A stretch of 64,000 nt of DNA from Saccharopolyspora ipomoeae (GTDB lineage Bacteria > Actinomycetota > Actinomycetes > Mycobacteriales > Pseudonocardiaceae), in assembly GCF_029952525.1 (NCBI RefSeq), contig NZ_JASAOF010000002.1, positions 1 to 64,000 of the forward strand, in the 5' to 3' direction. The notes beneath the pieces were generated by a model. It was not told the origin of the DNA and searched no databases. It saw only the letters and a list, made by a program, of their open reading frames with translations. Each line of letters begins with the position of its first letter. The stretch's first letter is position 1. Shown in pieces: positions 18,483 through 25,969 of the stretch. A program made the translations under genes and the position numbers.

Positions 18483-18580
18483 CCTTCGAAAGCTCCTCGG
18501 TTCGTCAGCGTTTCGGATCGAATCCGGCGCGCCCGACCGCGCGGTGGTGCTCCCGCACGTCGAGCTCCGACACCTACAGG

Positions 18581-18597
18581 TGTTCGAAAAATGAACA
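18581..18597. promoter_or_regulatory. Candidate island operator, site 4
   Basis: TGTTCGAAAAATGAACA has perfect TGTTC/GAACA arms and the same 17-bp length as sites 1-3. It lies 99 bp upstream of the aldolase-dehydrogenase start in the 305-bp divergent region 18483-18787, which holds no gene. Confidence 0.65.
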
Positions 18598-18698
18598 ATA
18601 CGTTCGCAGAGGAACCTACGGTTGGCGCGCTGCGGGAGTCAAGGTCGCGGAACTCCTTGACTTGCCTGCGCGATCCCTGTCAATGTTTTCGGTCACTA

Positions 18699-18715
18699 CG
18701 TTCGGAATATGAACA
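18699..18715. promoter_or_regulatory. Candidate island operator, site 5
   Basis: CGTTCGGAATATGAACA has GTTC/GAAC arms around 7 bp. It lies 73 bp before the transporter start. Together with site 4 it gives each of the two divergent genes its own proximal site. Confidence 0.65.
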
Positions 18716-18787
18716 CATATGGAGGGTGGGTCTCCGTGGTGACGTGAGAACCGGCCCGCCTTCGCTGTCAGCGACGAAAGGACGAAG

Positions 18788-20296
18788 ATGTCCGATCCAG
18801 GTAGCAGGGACGACCACATCGGAGGGTCGAACGGCGCGCGCAGCCTCCGCGAGGAGGACTGCATCGTCGTCGACAAGCCGGCCCTGATCCGGGCGCAGAT
18901 CGGCGCCGGAGTCGGCAACTTCATCGAGTGGTACGACGTCGGCGTCTACGGCTATCTCGCCGTCACGCTGAGCAAGGTGTTCACCGAGGGCATGGACGAG
19001 AAGGTCGGGCTTCTGGTGACGCTGCTCGGCTTCGCCGTGTCGTTCCTGGTCCGCCCGCTCGGCGGGATCATCCTGGGCCCGCTCGGCGACAAGATCGGCC
19101 GCCGCAAGGTCATGCTCTTCACCATCGGGCTGATGGCCGTGGCCACCACCGTGATCGGCGTGCTGCCGGGCGCGGGGCAGATCGGCGTGTGGGCCGTCGT
19201 CCTGCTGTACCTGATGCGCATGGCGCAGGGCTTCTCCACGGGCGGTGAGTACGCCGGAGCGGCGACCTACGTCGCGGAGTTCTCCCCGGACCGGACCCGC
19301 GGGTTCTGGACCTCGCTGCTCAACAGCGGTTCGCAGCTCGGCTTCGCGGCCGGTGCCGGTGTGGTCGCGTTGACCAGCGGGATCGCCACCCACTTCTGGG
19401 GACCGGACGCCATGATCAGCGGTGGCTGGCGGGTGCCGTTCCTGCTGGCGTTCGTGCTCGGCATCATCGCCATCCTGCTGCGCAACCGGGTCGACGAGTC
19501 CCCGAGCTTCGAGGCCGCCCAGCAGAAGACCGTCGAGCAGGCGGCCAACCCGATGTTCACCCGCCACAAGCTGCCCGGCGTGCTCAAGCACTACTGGCCG
19601 CAGGTGCTCATCGGCATCGCCCTCATCGGAGCCGACGGAGCCTCGTCCTACACGCTGACCAGCTACATGCCCACCTACCTGGAGACCCAGGTCGGCATCG
19701 CCTCGGTGCACACCGCGGTCGCCACCGTCGTCATCCTCATCCTGCAGGCCCTGCTGCTGCCGGTGTTCGCGCGGATGTCGGACAAGCTCGGGCGCAGGCC
19801 GGTCTACCTGATGGCCGCGGTAGGGAACCTGGTGCTGCTGGTGCCCGCGTTCGCGCTGATGAACTTCGGCAGCACGTGGGCGCTCTACGTCGCGCTGGGG
19901 CTGGTGATGATCCCCTCGACGCTGTTCCTGTGCATGAACGCCGCGGTGATGGCCGAGCTGTACCCGACCGCGTCGCGGTACTGCGCGGTCGGTTTCGTGC
20001 AGAACATCGCGACGTCGCTGTTCGGCGGCACCGTCCCGCTGGTGTCCCAGCTCCTGGTGGAGCTGACGGGCAACACCTACGCGCCTGCCTTCTACGTCAT
20101 GTTCTTCTCGCTCATCGCGCTGGGCGCCGCGCTGTTCATGCGGGAGACCGCCTCCCGCCCGCTGCGCGGCTCGGTGCCGGTGGTGTCCACCGCCGGGGAA
20201 GCCCGGGAACTCGTCGAAGGCCAGGACCTCGACGAGCGCCTGGACACCTCGACGATGCTCCTCGCCCCGCTGCCCAAGGTCGACGACCGCGTCTGA
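18788..20296 (+). CDS. MFS transporter of the metabolite:H+ symporter (ProP-like) type
   Basis: This 502-residue membrane protein resembles ProP and other metabolite:H+ symporters, which import proline, betaine or small carboxylates. The first membrane segment carries GAGVGNFIEWYDVGVYGYLA, and the loop 2-3 signature is GPLGDKIGRRKVML. A second such motif, ARMSDKLGRRPVYL, marks the inner half, with about 12 membrane segments in all. The N-terminal 35 residues are hydrophilic. ATG at 18788 follows AAGGACG. It is divergent from the fused aldolase-dehydrogenase gene and followed by a strong terminator. As the only transporter in the island, it is the best clue to the substrate: a betaine- or proline-like compound is likely but not proven. 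Confidence 0.88.
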   Translation: MSDPGSRDDHIGGSNGARSLREEDCIVVDKPALIRAQIGAGVGNFIEWYDVGVYGYLAVTLSKVFTEGMDEKVGLLVTLLGFAVSFLVRPLGGIILGPLGDKIGRRKVMLFTIGLMAVATTVIGVLPGAGQIGVWAVVLLYLMRMAQGFSTGGEYAGAATYVAEFSPDRTRGFWTSLLNSGSQLGFAAGAGVVALTSGIATHFWGPDAMISGGWRVPFLLAFVLGIIAILLRNRVDESPSFEAAQQKTVEQAANPMFTRHKLPGVLKHYWPQVLIGIALIGADGASSYTLTSYMPTYLETQVGIASVHTAVATVVILILQALLLPVFARMSDKLGRRPVYLMAAVGNLVLLVPAFALMNFGSTWALYVALGLVMIPSTLFLCMNAAVMAELYPTASRYCAVGFVQNIATSLFGGTVPLVSQLLVELTGNTYAPAFYVMFFSLIALGAALFMRETASRPLRGSVPVVSTAGEARELVEGQDLDERLDTSTMLLAPLPKVDDRV

Positions 20297-20302
20297 ACCA
20301 CC

Positions 20303-20341
20303 CGCGGTGTGAGGGCGCCGGGTCGGCGCCCTCACACCGCG
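20303..20341. terminator. Terminator hairpin after the MHS transporter
   Basis: A perfect 17-bp stem (CGCGGTGTGAGGGCGCC at 20303-20319 with its complement at 20325-20341) and a GGGTC loop lie 7 bp after the transporter stop. The convergent crotonase gene ends at 20360, so it may act on both strands. Confidence 0.85.
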
Positions 20342-20359
20342 TGCTCCTTCGGGTCGGGC

Positions 20360-21109
20360 CTACGCTCCGGTCCAGCGGGGTTCTCGCTTGGTGAGGAAGG
20401 CGTCGACGCCTTCGGTGGCGTCGGCGGAGTCGCGGGCCCGCGTTCTGGCGAGAGTGGTTCGGGCCCAGTCCGCTTCGTCGTCGGCGGGGTGGGCGGATTC
20501 GACGGCGCGCAGGGTTTCGCGGATCGCGATCGGGGCCTGGGCGGCGATGCGCTCGGCCATCGACAGGGATTCCGCCAGCGCCCGTCCCGGTTCGGTGAGG
20601 CGGTTGACGAGACCGAGGTCGTGGGCGCGCTGGGCCGGGAGTCGTTCGCCGGTGAGCAGGAGCTCGCGGGCGATGTTGAGCGGCAGGGCGCGCGGGGCCC
20701 GGAACAGGCCGCCGCACTCGGCGATGAGGCCGAGGCCGACCTCGGGGAAGGAGAAGTGCGCGGACGTCGAGGCGACGATCATGGTTGCGGACAGCGCGAT
20801 CTCGAACCCGCCGCCCGCTGCGGCGCCTTCCACAGCCGCGATCACCGGTTTGGTCAGCGCGCGCCCGGCGATGCCGTAGGGCCCGCCGCGCTCGGTGGGC
20901 TCACCTGCCCACGCGCGGATGTCGGTTCCCGCCGAGAAGAAGTCCTCGCCGCCGGTGAGCACCGCGACCCGGGCGGAGTCGTCGTCCTCGAACGCGTTGA
21001 GCGCGGCGTCCAGGGCCCGGGTCATCTCGCCGTCGAAGGCGTTGCGCTTCTCCGGCCGGTTCATCGTGATGGTCCGCGCCGGGCCGGTGCCCTCCACTCG
21101 CACGGTCAA
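20360..21109 (-). CDS. Enoyl-CoA hydratase/isomerase family protein
   Basis: This 249-residue crotonase-fold protein has the N-terminal ITMNRPEKRNAF, the oxyanion-hole segments FFSAGTDIRAW and EGAAAGGGFEIALS, and FSFPEVGLGLIAECGG with a Glu at the usual catalytic position. Crotonases hydrate, isomerise or cleave acyl-CoA thioesters. A TTG at 21109 is chosen because AGGAGG lies 5 bp upstream; GTG 21103 is the alternative. It follows the isochorismatase-like gene by 10 bp on the same strand, so the two are probably co-transcribed. The acyl-CoA substrate cannot be read from the sequence. Confidence 0.87.
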   Translation of the reverse strand: MTVRVEGTGPARTITMNRPEKRNAFDGEMTRALDAALNAFEDDDSARVAVLTGGEDFFSAGTDIRAWAGEPTERGGPYGIAGRALTKPVIAAVEGAAAGGGFEIALSATMIVASTSAHFSFPEVGLGLIAECGGLFRAPRALPLNIARELLLTGERLPAQRAHDLGLVNRLTEPGRALAESLSMAERIAAQAPIAIRETLRAVESAHPADDEADWARTTLARTRARDSADATEGVDAFLTKREPRWTGA

Positions 21110-21119
21110 CGCCGCCTCC

Positions 21120-21635
21120 TCACCTGATCAGGTCGAGCACCTCGCGGAAGGCGGGGTGCTCGCTGTCGTGCAGCCATTCGAACACGACCATCTCGGTGGT
21201 GACCACGTCGACGCCGTGGTCGCGCATCCGCTCCAGCGCGCGGTCGCGGTTCGATCCGACCCGGCTGGCCACCGCGTCGGCCACCACGGCGACGTCCCGC
21301 CCGCGCTCGCGCAGGTCCAGGACCGTCTGCTGGACGCACACGTGCGCCTCGCACCCGGCCACCACGACCGCCCCGGGGCCGGGGTCGATCCCGGCGGCGA
21401 AGGACGTCTTCGGCTGAGCCGGTCGCGGCAGCAGCTCGGCGATCTCGCCGACCGTCGGACCCAGTCCCCGGGGGTTCTGCTCGGTCGCCCGCACGTCCAC
21501 CCCCAGCAGCCCGGCCGCGCGGATCAGGCGAGCCGCGTTGGCCAGCACCGCCGGGCCCTCGGCGATGGCGGGCATGAGCCGTTCCTGCAGGTCCACGACC
21601 AGCAGGACGGACGAGTTGGCGCGCAGCACGGGCAT
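21120..21635 (-). CDS. Isochorismatase-family (cysteine) hydrolase
   Basis: This 171-residue protein is a small isochorismatase-fold hydrolase. It has the N-terminal VLLVVDLQERLMPAI with the catalytic Asp, KTSFAAG with the Lys, and the nucleophile Cys in VVAGCEAHVCVQQT. Members hydrolyse amides such as nicotinamide, N-carbamoyl compounds or unknown substrates. ATG at 21635 fits the conserved start. It is the first gene of a two-gene leftward unit with a crotonase and is divergent from the persulfide operon. The substrate is unknown. Confidence 0.87.
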   Translation of the reverse strand: MPVLRANSSVLLVVDLQERLMPAIAEGPAVLANAARLIRAAGLLGVDVRATEQNPRGLGPTVGEIAELLPRPAQPKTSFAAGIDPGPGAVVVAGCEAHVCVQQTVLDLRERGRDVAVVADAVASRVGSNRDRALERMRDHGVDVVTTEMVVFEWLHDSEHPAFREVLDLIR

Positions 21636-21697
21636 GGCCCGACCCTAGACAACTTCGCTCCGCGGTGTCGCGCGGAACACTCGACGGCGGCCGAGGA

Positions 21698-21713
21698 ATA
21701 CCCCAGGGGGTTT
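21698..21713. promoter_or_regulatory. CsoR/CstR-type operator upstream of the repressor gene
   Basis: ATACCCCAGGGGGTTT has two 7-nt arms (ATACCCC and GGGGTTT) 2 bp apart, one mismatch from a perfect repeat. G-tract palindromes of this form are the known operators of the CsoR/CstR family. It lies 30 bp before the repressor start, consistent with autoregulation. Confidence 0.75.
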
Positions 21714-21728
21714 GCTACGTTGGTGTGA

Positions 21729-22013
<285 letters not shown>

Positions 22014-22054
22014 GCGAGCGCGCAGTTGATCCAGGGGAGAAGTGCGTCTACTGC

Positions 22055-22070
22055 ATACCCCCTGGGGTAT
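22055..22070. promoter_or_regulatory. CsoR/CstR-type operator upstream of the persulfide dioxygenase gene
   Basis: ATACCCCCTGGGGTAT is a perfect 7-2-7 palindrome (ATACCCC, CT, GGGGTAT), with the same arm length and spacing as the site at 21698. It lies 12 bp before the dioxygenase start and next to its ribosome-binding site AGGGAGGAG. An internal repressor-controlled promoter, or a roadblock, is likely here. Confidence 0.8.
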
Positions 22071-22082
22071 AGGGAGGAGTGA

Positions 22083-23498
22083 GTGATCGTGACGTCGCTG
22101 GACGAGGGGGAACGGCTCGGCGGGCCGACCGTCGAGGTGATCGAGACGTCGTCGCTGGGCGACCGCAGCTACCTGGCCTCCGACGGCGAGGTCGCGGTGG
22201 TGGTGGACCCGCAGCGCGACGTGGACCGGGTGCTGGCCGCGGCCGGTCGGGTCGGTGCGCGCATCGTCCTGGTCGTCGAGACGCACGTGCACAACGACTA
22301 CGTCTCCGGGGGCCTGGAACTGGCCCGGCTCACCGGCGCGGAGTACGGGGTGGCCGCGGCCGACGAGCTGCCCTTCGCGGGCCGCGGGCTGGCCGACGGT
22401 GACGTCGTGGAGCTGTCCGCCCGGATGCGGCTGCGCGTGGTGGCCACGCCCGGCCACACGTTCCACCACCTGTCCTACGTGCTGGAATCCGCCGACGGCC
22501 CGGTCGGGGTGTTCACCGGTGGTTCGCTGCTGTTCGGCACGACCGGCCGCACCGACCTGCTGGGCGCCGAGCACAGCGAGGAGCTGGCCCGTCACCAGCA
22601 CAGCTCCGCGCGCAGGCTCGCCGAACTGCTTCCCGACGGGGCGCAGATCTGGCCCACCCACGGGTTCGGGAGCTTCTGCTCCGCCACCCAGGCCTCGGGC
22701 GATTCGGCGACGGTCGGGGAGCAGAAGCTCAGCAACCCGGCGCTGACGCTGGGGGAGGGCGACTTCGTCCGGCAGACGCTGTCGGGCCTGGACGCCTACC
22801 CGGCCTACTACGCGCACATGGGCGTCCGCAACAGCGCAGGCCCGGCGCCGCTGGACCTGCGCGCGCCCTCCCGGGCCGAACCGGACGCGCTGCGGCAGCG
22901 GCTGGACGCGGGCGAATGGGTCGTGGACCTGCGTTCCCGCAAGGCGTTCGTGGTCTCGCACCTGGCGGGCGCGGTCAGCCTCGGCCTGGACGGTCCGATG
23001 GCGACCTGGCTGGGATGGATGATCGAGTGGGGTGCGCCGATCACGCTGCTCGGCGAATCCCGCGAGCAGGTCGTCGAGGCGCAGCGCGAGCTCGCGCGCA
23101 TCGGCATCGACGAGTTCGCCGGAGCGGCGGTCGGCACACCCGACCAGCTGGCCGCGGACCCGGGTCAGGTGCGCAGCACCCGGACCGCGAGCTTCGCCGA
23201 CCTGGCTGCCGCGCTGCGCGGTGAACCCGGCGATCTGCCCGCTCCGGACGTGGTGCTGGACGTGCGGACCCACAACGAGTTCGCCGCTTCCCATTTCGTC
23301 GACGCCGTGCACATCCCGCTCTACGAACTGGCGCAGCGAGTCGACGAGGTGCCCGCCGGTGTCGTGTGGGTGCACTGCGGCAGCGGTTATCGCGCCACGG
23401 CCGCGGCTTCCGTGCTGGAGGCCGCCGGACGCGCGGTCGTCCTCGTCGACGACCACTTCGGCAGGGCCGCCGAGGCCGGCGTCCCGATGAGCAGCTGA
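22083..23498 (+). CDS. Persulfide dioxygenase-sulfurtransferase fusion (MBL-fold plus two rhodanese domains)
   Basis: This 471-residue protein has an N-terminal metallo-beta-lactamase domain with the iron-binding THVHNDYVSGG near residue 68, TPGHTFHHLSY near 122 and THGFGSF near 196. This domain is of the ETHE1/persulfide dioxygenase type and turns glutathione- or mycothiol-like persulfides into sulfite. Two rhodanese-like domains follow. The first (about 276-360) lacks a catalytic Cys, having ITLLGESRE at that point. The second (about 378-468) has the active loop HCGSGYRAT. GTG at 22083 follows AGGGAGGAG. It works with the downstream rhodanese and TSUP exporter to detoxify sulfide. Confidence 0.9.
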   Translation: MIVTSLDEGERLGGPTVEVIETSSLGDRSYLASDGEVAVVVDPQRDVDRVLAAAGRVGARIVLVVETHVHNDYVSGGLELARLTGAEYGVAAADELPFAGRGLADGDVVELSARMRLRVVATPGHTFHHLSYVLESADGPVGVFTGGSLLFGTTGRTDLLGAEHSEELARHQHSSARRLAELLPDGAQIWPTHGFGSFCSATQASGDSATVGEQKLSNPALTLGEGDFVRQTLSGLDAYPAYYAHMGVRNSAGPAPLDLRAPSRAEPDALRQRLDAGEWVVDLRSRKAFVVSHLAGAVSLGLDGPMATWLGWMIEWGAPITLLGESREQVVEAQRELARIGIDEFAGAAVGTPDQLAADPGQVRSTRTASFADLAAALRGEPGDLPAPDVVLDVRTHNEFAASHFVDAVHIPLYELAQRVDEVPAGVVWVHCGSGYRATAAASVLEAAGRAVVLVDDHFGRAAEAGVPMSS

Positions 23499-23524
23499 CA
23501 AACCAACGAGAGGATTCCCACGGC

Positions 23525-24097
23525 ATGACCCCCTCCGCGTCGACCCCGGTCGATCCCGCGCGACTGCGAGAACTGCTCGGTGACAACCGAGTTCGGTTGA
23601 TCGACGTCCGCACCCCCGGTGAGTTCGCCGCCGCGCGCATCCCCGGTTCGCACAACGTTCCCCTGGACCTGCTGCGGGAACACCACCACGAGCTCACCGC
23701 GCACCACGATGACGACGTGGTGCTGGTCTGCGCCTCCGGCAACCGAGCCGAGCAGGCCCGGGCGGTGCTCGACAGCGCCGGGTGGCACCGGATCAGCGTC
23801 CTGCGCGGCGGGATCGCTGCCTGGGAGGACGGCGACGGCGAAGTCCACCGCGGTCGCGGCACGTGGGCGATGGAACGGCAGGTGCGATTGGCGGCGGGGC
23901 TGCTCGTGCTCACCGGCGTCCTGGTCAGCACCCGCTACGAGAAGGCCAAGTGGCTGGCCGGATTCGTCGGTGGTGGCCTGACCTTCGCCGCCGTCACCGA
24001 CACCTGCGCGATGGCCAGGGCGCTGTCGCTGCTGCCGCACAACCGCGCGCCCCGCTCGAACCCCCGGGCGCAACTGGCCGCGCTGACCAACGGATGA
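23525..24097 (+). CDS. Membrane-anchored rhodanese-like sulfurtransferase with DUF2892 region
   Basis: This 190-residue protein has an N-terminal rhodanese domain (LIDVRTPGEFAAARIPGS; active-site loop VCASGNRA near residue 75). A C-terminal hydrophobic part follows, with two membrane segments around 120-160 (LAAGLLVLTGVLV and FVGGGLTFAAVTDTCAMA), as in DUF2892 proteins. It would move sulfane sulfur at the inner face of the membrane. ATG at 23525 lies 26 bp after the dioxygenase stop, with GAGAGG upstream. It sits between the persulfide dioxygenase and the TSUP exporter in the same operon. Confidence 0.86.
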   Translation: MTPSASTPVDPARLRELLGDNRVRLIDVRTPGEFAAARIPGSHNVPLDLLREHHHELTAHHDDDVVLVCASGNRAEQARAVLDSAGWHRISVLRGGIAAWEDGDGEVHRGRGTWAMERQVRLAAGLLVLTGVLVSTRYEKAKWLAGFVGGGLTFAAVTDTCAMARALSLLPHNRAPRSNPRAQLAALTNG

Positions 24098-24108
24098 GGT
24101 GAGCTCCG

Positions 24109-24891
24109 TTGGTGCTGGCAGCGGTCTTCGGTGCGGTCATCGGTCTGATGCTCGGGTTGCTCGGCGCGGGCGGGTCGATCCTCGCCATCCCCGCACTGGT
24201 CTACGGCGTCGGGCAACCCCTGCAGACCGCCATCCCCACGTCCCTGGCCGTCGTGGCGCTGTCGGCGGCGGGCGGGCTGATCCCCCGGCAACGCCGCAGC
24301 GCGGTGCGGTGGCCGGTCGCGCTGGTCTTCGGCGCGGCCGGCATCCCGGCCGCCTTCGCCGGTGCCGGGCTCGGACGGGGAATACCGCAGCGCTGGCTGC
24401 TGCTGGCCTTCGCCGCGCTCATGCTCGTCGTGGCCGTGCGGATGCTGCGCGGCGGTGACGAGCGCGTCGGCGCCTGCCGCACCCGCGACGGCGGCGTGCG
24501 CTGGCGCAGCTGCCTGCCGAAATCCCTGCTGGCCGGTGCGGCGGTCGGTGTCCTCACCGGTCTGTTCGGCGTGGGCGGTGGATTCGTGATCGTGCCCGCG
24601 CTCGCCCTGCTTCTCGGGCTGGGAGCGCAGGAAGCCGTGGCCACCTCGCTGGTCGTCGTGCTGATCAACTCGGTCGCCGGGCTCGCCGCCCACACCGGTG
24701 CCGCCGAGCAGGTCGACTACGGGGTCCTGCTCGCGTTCGCCGGTGCCGCAGCAGGGGTTTCGGTCGTCAGCGCCCGCGCGTCGAGCAGGCTCGACCCCGC
24801 CGCGGTGCGCCGGGGGTTCGCCGTGGTCGTCCTCGCGGTCGCCGTCTTCGTCGCCGCAGCCGCCGTCGTCGATCCGGCGGCGCTCGGCTGA
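24109..24891 (+). CDS. TauE/SafE (TSUP) family sulfite/organosulfur exporter
   Basis: This 260-residue membrane protein has two similar halves, each with the TSUP glycine-rich motif: GLLGAGGSILAIPALVYGVG and GLFGVGGGFVIVPALALLLG. About eight membrane segments are visible. Next to a persulfide dioxygenase it probably exports sulfite or another oxidised sulfur product. The start is TTG 24109 or GTG 24112, both behind GAGGTGAG; the difference is one codon. It is the last gene of the operon and ends inside a short hairpin shared with the convergent LysR gene. Confidence 0.87.
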   Translation: MVLAAVFGAVIGLMLGLLGAGGSILAIPALVYGVGQPLQTAIPTSLAVVALSAAGGLIPRQRRSAVRWPVALVFGAAGIPAAFAGAGLGRGIPQRWLLLAFAALMLVVAVRMLRGGDERVGACRTRDGGVRWRSCLPKSLLAGAAVGVLTGLFGVGGGFVIVPALALLLGLGAQEAVATSLVVVLINSVAGLAAHTGAAEQVDYGVLLAFAGAAAGVSVVSARASSRLDPAAVRRGFAVVVLAVAVFVAAAAVVDPAALG

Positions 24892-24903
24892 GCCGCTCAG
24901 CCG
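24885..24903. terminator. Short hairpin across two convergent stop codons
   Basis: CGGCTGAG-CCG-CTCAGCCG is a perfect 8-bp stem. It contains the TSUP stop (24889-24891) and the LysR stop (24897-24899), so it probably ends both convergent transcripts. Confidence 0.55.
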
Positions 24904-25850
24904 GTGCGCACCGTGCCGAGTTGGGTGCGGTTGAGGTTGGAGTCGGTGAAGCGCTGGGCGACGGCGCGCATGATGTCGGTCATCGCCGAAGCCGCCGGGG
25001 TCGGCGGGCGGTTCGCGGTGCGGGCCAGCAGGATTCGGCGGGTCGGGGCCGGAACGTCGTCGGCGAAGTGGACCAGTCGGACGTCGTGCCTGCGGTTGGT
25101 CAGGGCCAGGCGCGGGGCGATCGCGATGCCCAGCCCGGCGGCCACCATCGCCTGGGCTTCCTGGTAGTCGTGGGACTCGTAGGAGATCCGGGGTTCGAAC
25201 CCCGCCAGGCGGCAGCTGCGCCGCAGCACCTCGGCGACCGGGTGGTTGTCGGCGCGGATGATCCACTCCTGCCCGGCCAGGTCGGCGAGGCTGATGCGCG
25301 GTTCCTCCAGCAGCTCCGAGTTCGCCGGGACCACCAGCACCGTCGGATCGTCGAGCAGGTGCTCCACCTGCAGCGACTGCTCGTCGGTGCGGTTCCACTC
25401 GTAGTCCCACAGCAGCGCCAGCTCGATCTCGCCGGTGTCGAGCAGGTCCAGCAGGTCGTCGAACAGCGCCGAGCGGACCGAGGTGCGCAGACCCGGGTGC
25501 TTGCGGGAGAAGCGGGTCAGCGCCAGCGGCAGCAGCGACGCGCTGGCCGTGGGGAACGAACCGAGCCGCAGCGTGCCCCGGTCGAGCTGGGCCAGCGACT
25601 CCAAATCCGCTTGCGCGCCCCGCAATTCGCGCCGGATCGCCCGCCCCCGCTCGGCCAGGGCGGCGCCCGCGTCGGTGAGCCGGACGCCGCGCGGCAACCG
25701 GTGCAGGAGCGGCTGGCCGACCTCCGCTTCCAACCGGGACATCTGCTGCGAGGCGGCCGAGGGCGTGATCGCCAGGACGTCGGCCGCGGCGGTCAGGGAT
25801 CCGAGCTCCGCCGCCTCCACCAGCAGCAACACTCTGCGGACGTCGAGCAC
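24897..25850 (-). CDS. LysR family transcriptional regulator
   Basis: This 317-residue protein has an N-terminal LysR helix-turn-helix (AAELGSLTAAADVLAITPSAASQQMSRLE without its ends, about residues 13-45) and a periplasmic-binding-protein-like effector domain. GTG at 25850 is chosen because GGGAG lies 5 bp upstream; a TTG at 25862 is the alternative. It is divergent from the prpF-like gene and would control it and the downstream transporter, probably with a tricarboxylate or dicarboxylate as effector. The control region carries two TAAGGAT direct repeats spaced by one helical turn. Confidence 0.88.
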   Translation of the reverse strand: MLDVRRVLLLVEAAELGSLTAAADVLAITPSAASQQMSRLEAEVGQPLLHRLPRGVRLTDAGAALAERGRAIRRELRGAQADLESLAQLDRGTLRLGSFPTASASLLPLALTRFSRKHPGLRTSVRSALFDDLLDLLDTGEIELALLWDYEWNRTDEQSLQVEHLLDDPTVLVVPANSELLEEPRISLADLAGQEWIIRADNHPVAEVLRRSCRLAGFEPRISYESHDYQEAQAMVAAGLGIAIAPRLALTNRRHDVRLVHFADDVPAPTRRILLARTANRPPTPAASAMTDIMRAVAQRFTDSNLNRTQLGTVRTG

Positions 25851-25879
25851 GGGCGCTCCCAAGAGGTGTTAGTTCAGCT

Positions 25880-25896
25880 TAAGGATGGGTAAGGAT
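25880..25896. promoter_or_regulatory. Direct repeat in LysR/prpF divergent promoter
   Basis: TAAGGAT occurs at 25880-25886 and 25890-25896, a 10-bp period. It lies in the 119-bp region between the LysR gene and the PrpF-like gene and could be part of the LysR binding region. No classic T-N11-A palindrome is clearer than this. Confidence 0.35.
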
Positions 25897-25969
25897 TCGA
25901 ACATTGTACTGAAGTCAGGGGTCTTGTCAGGGTGAGCGCCAACGATTCGGAGCGAGGAAGAAGGTTGGC

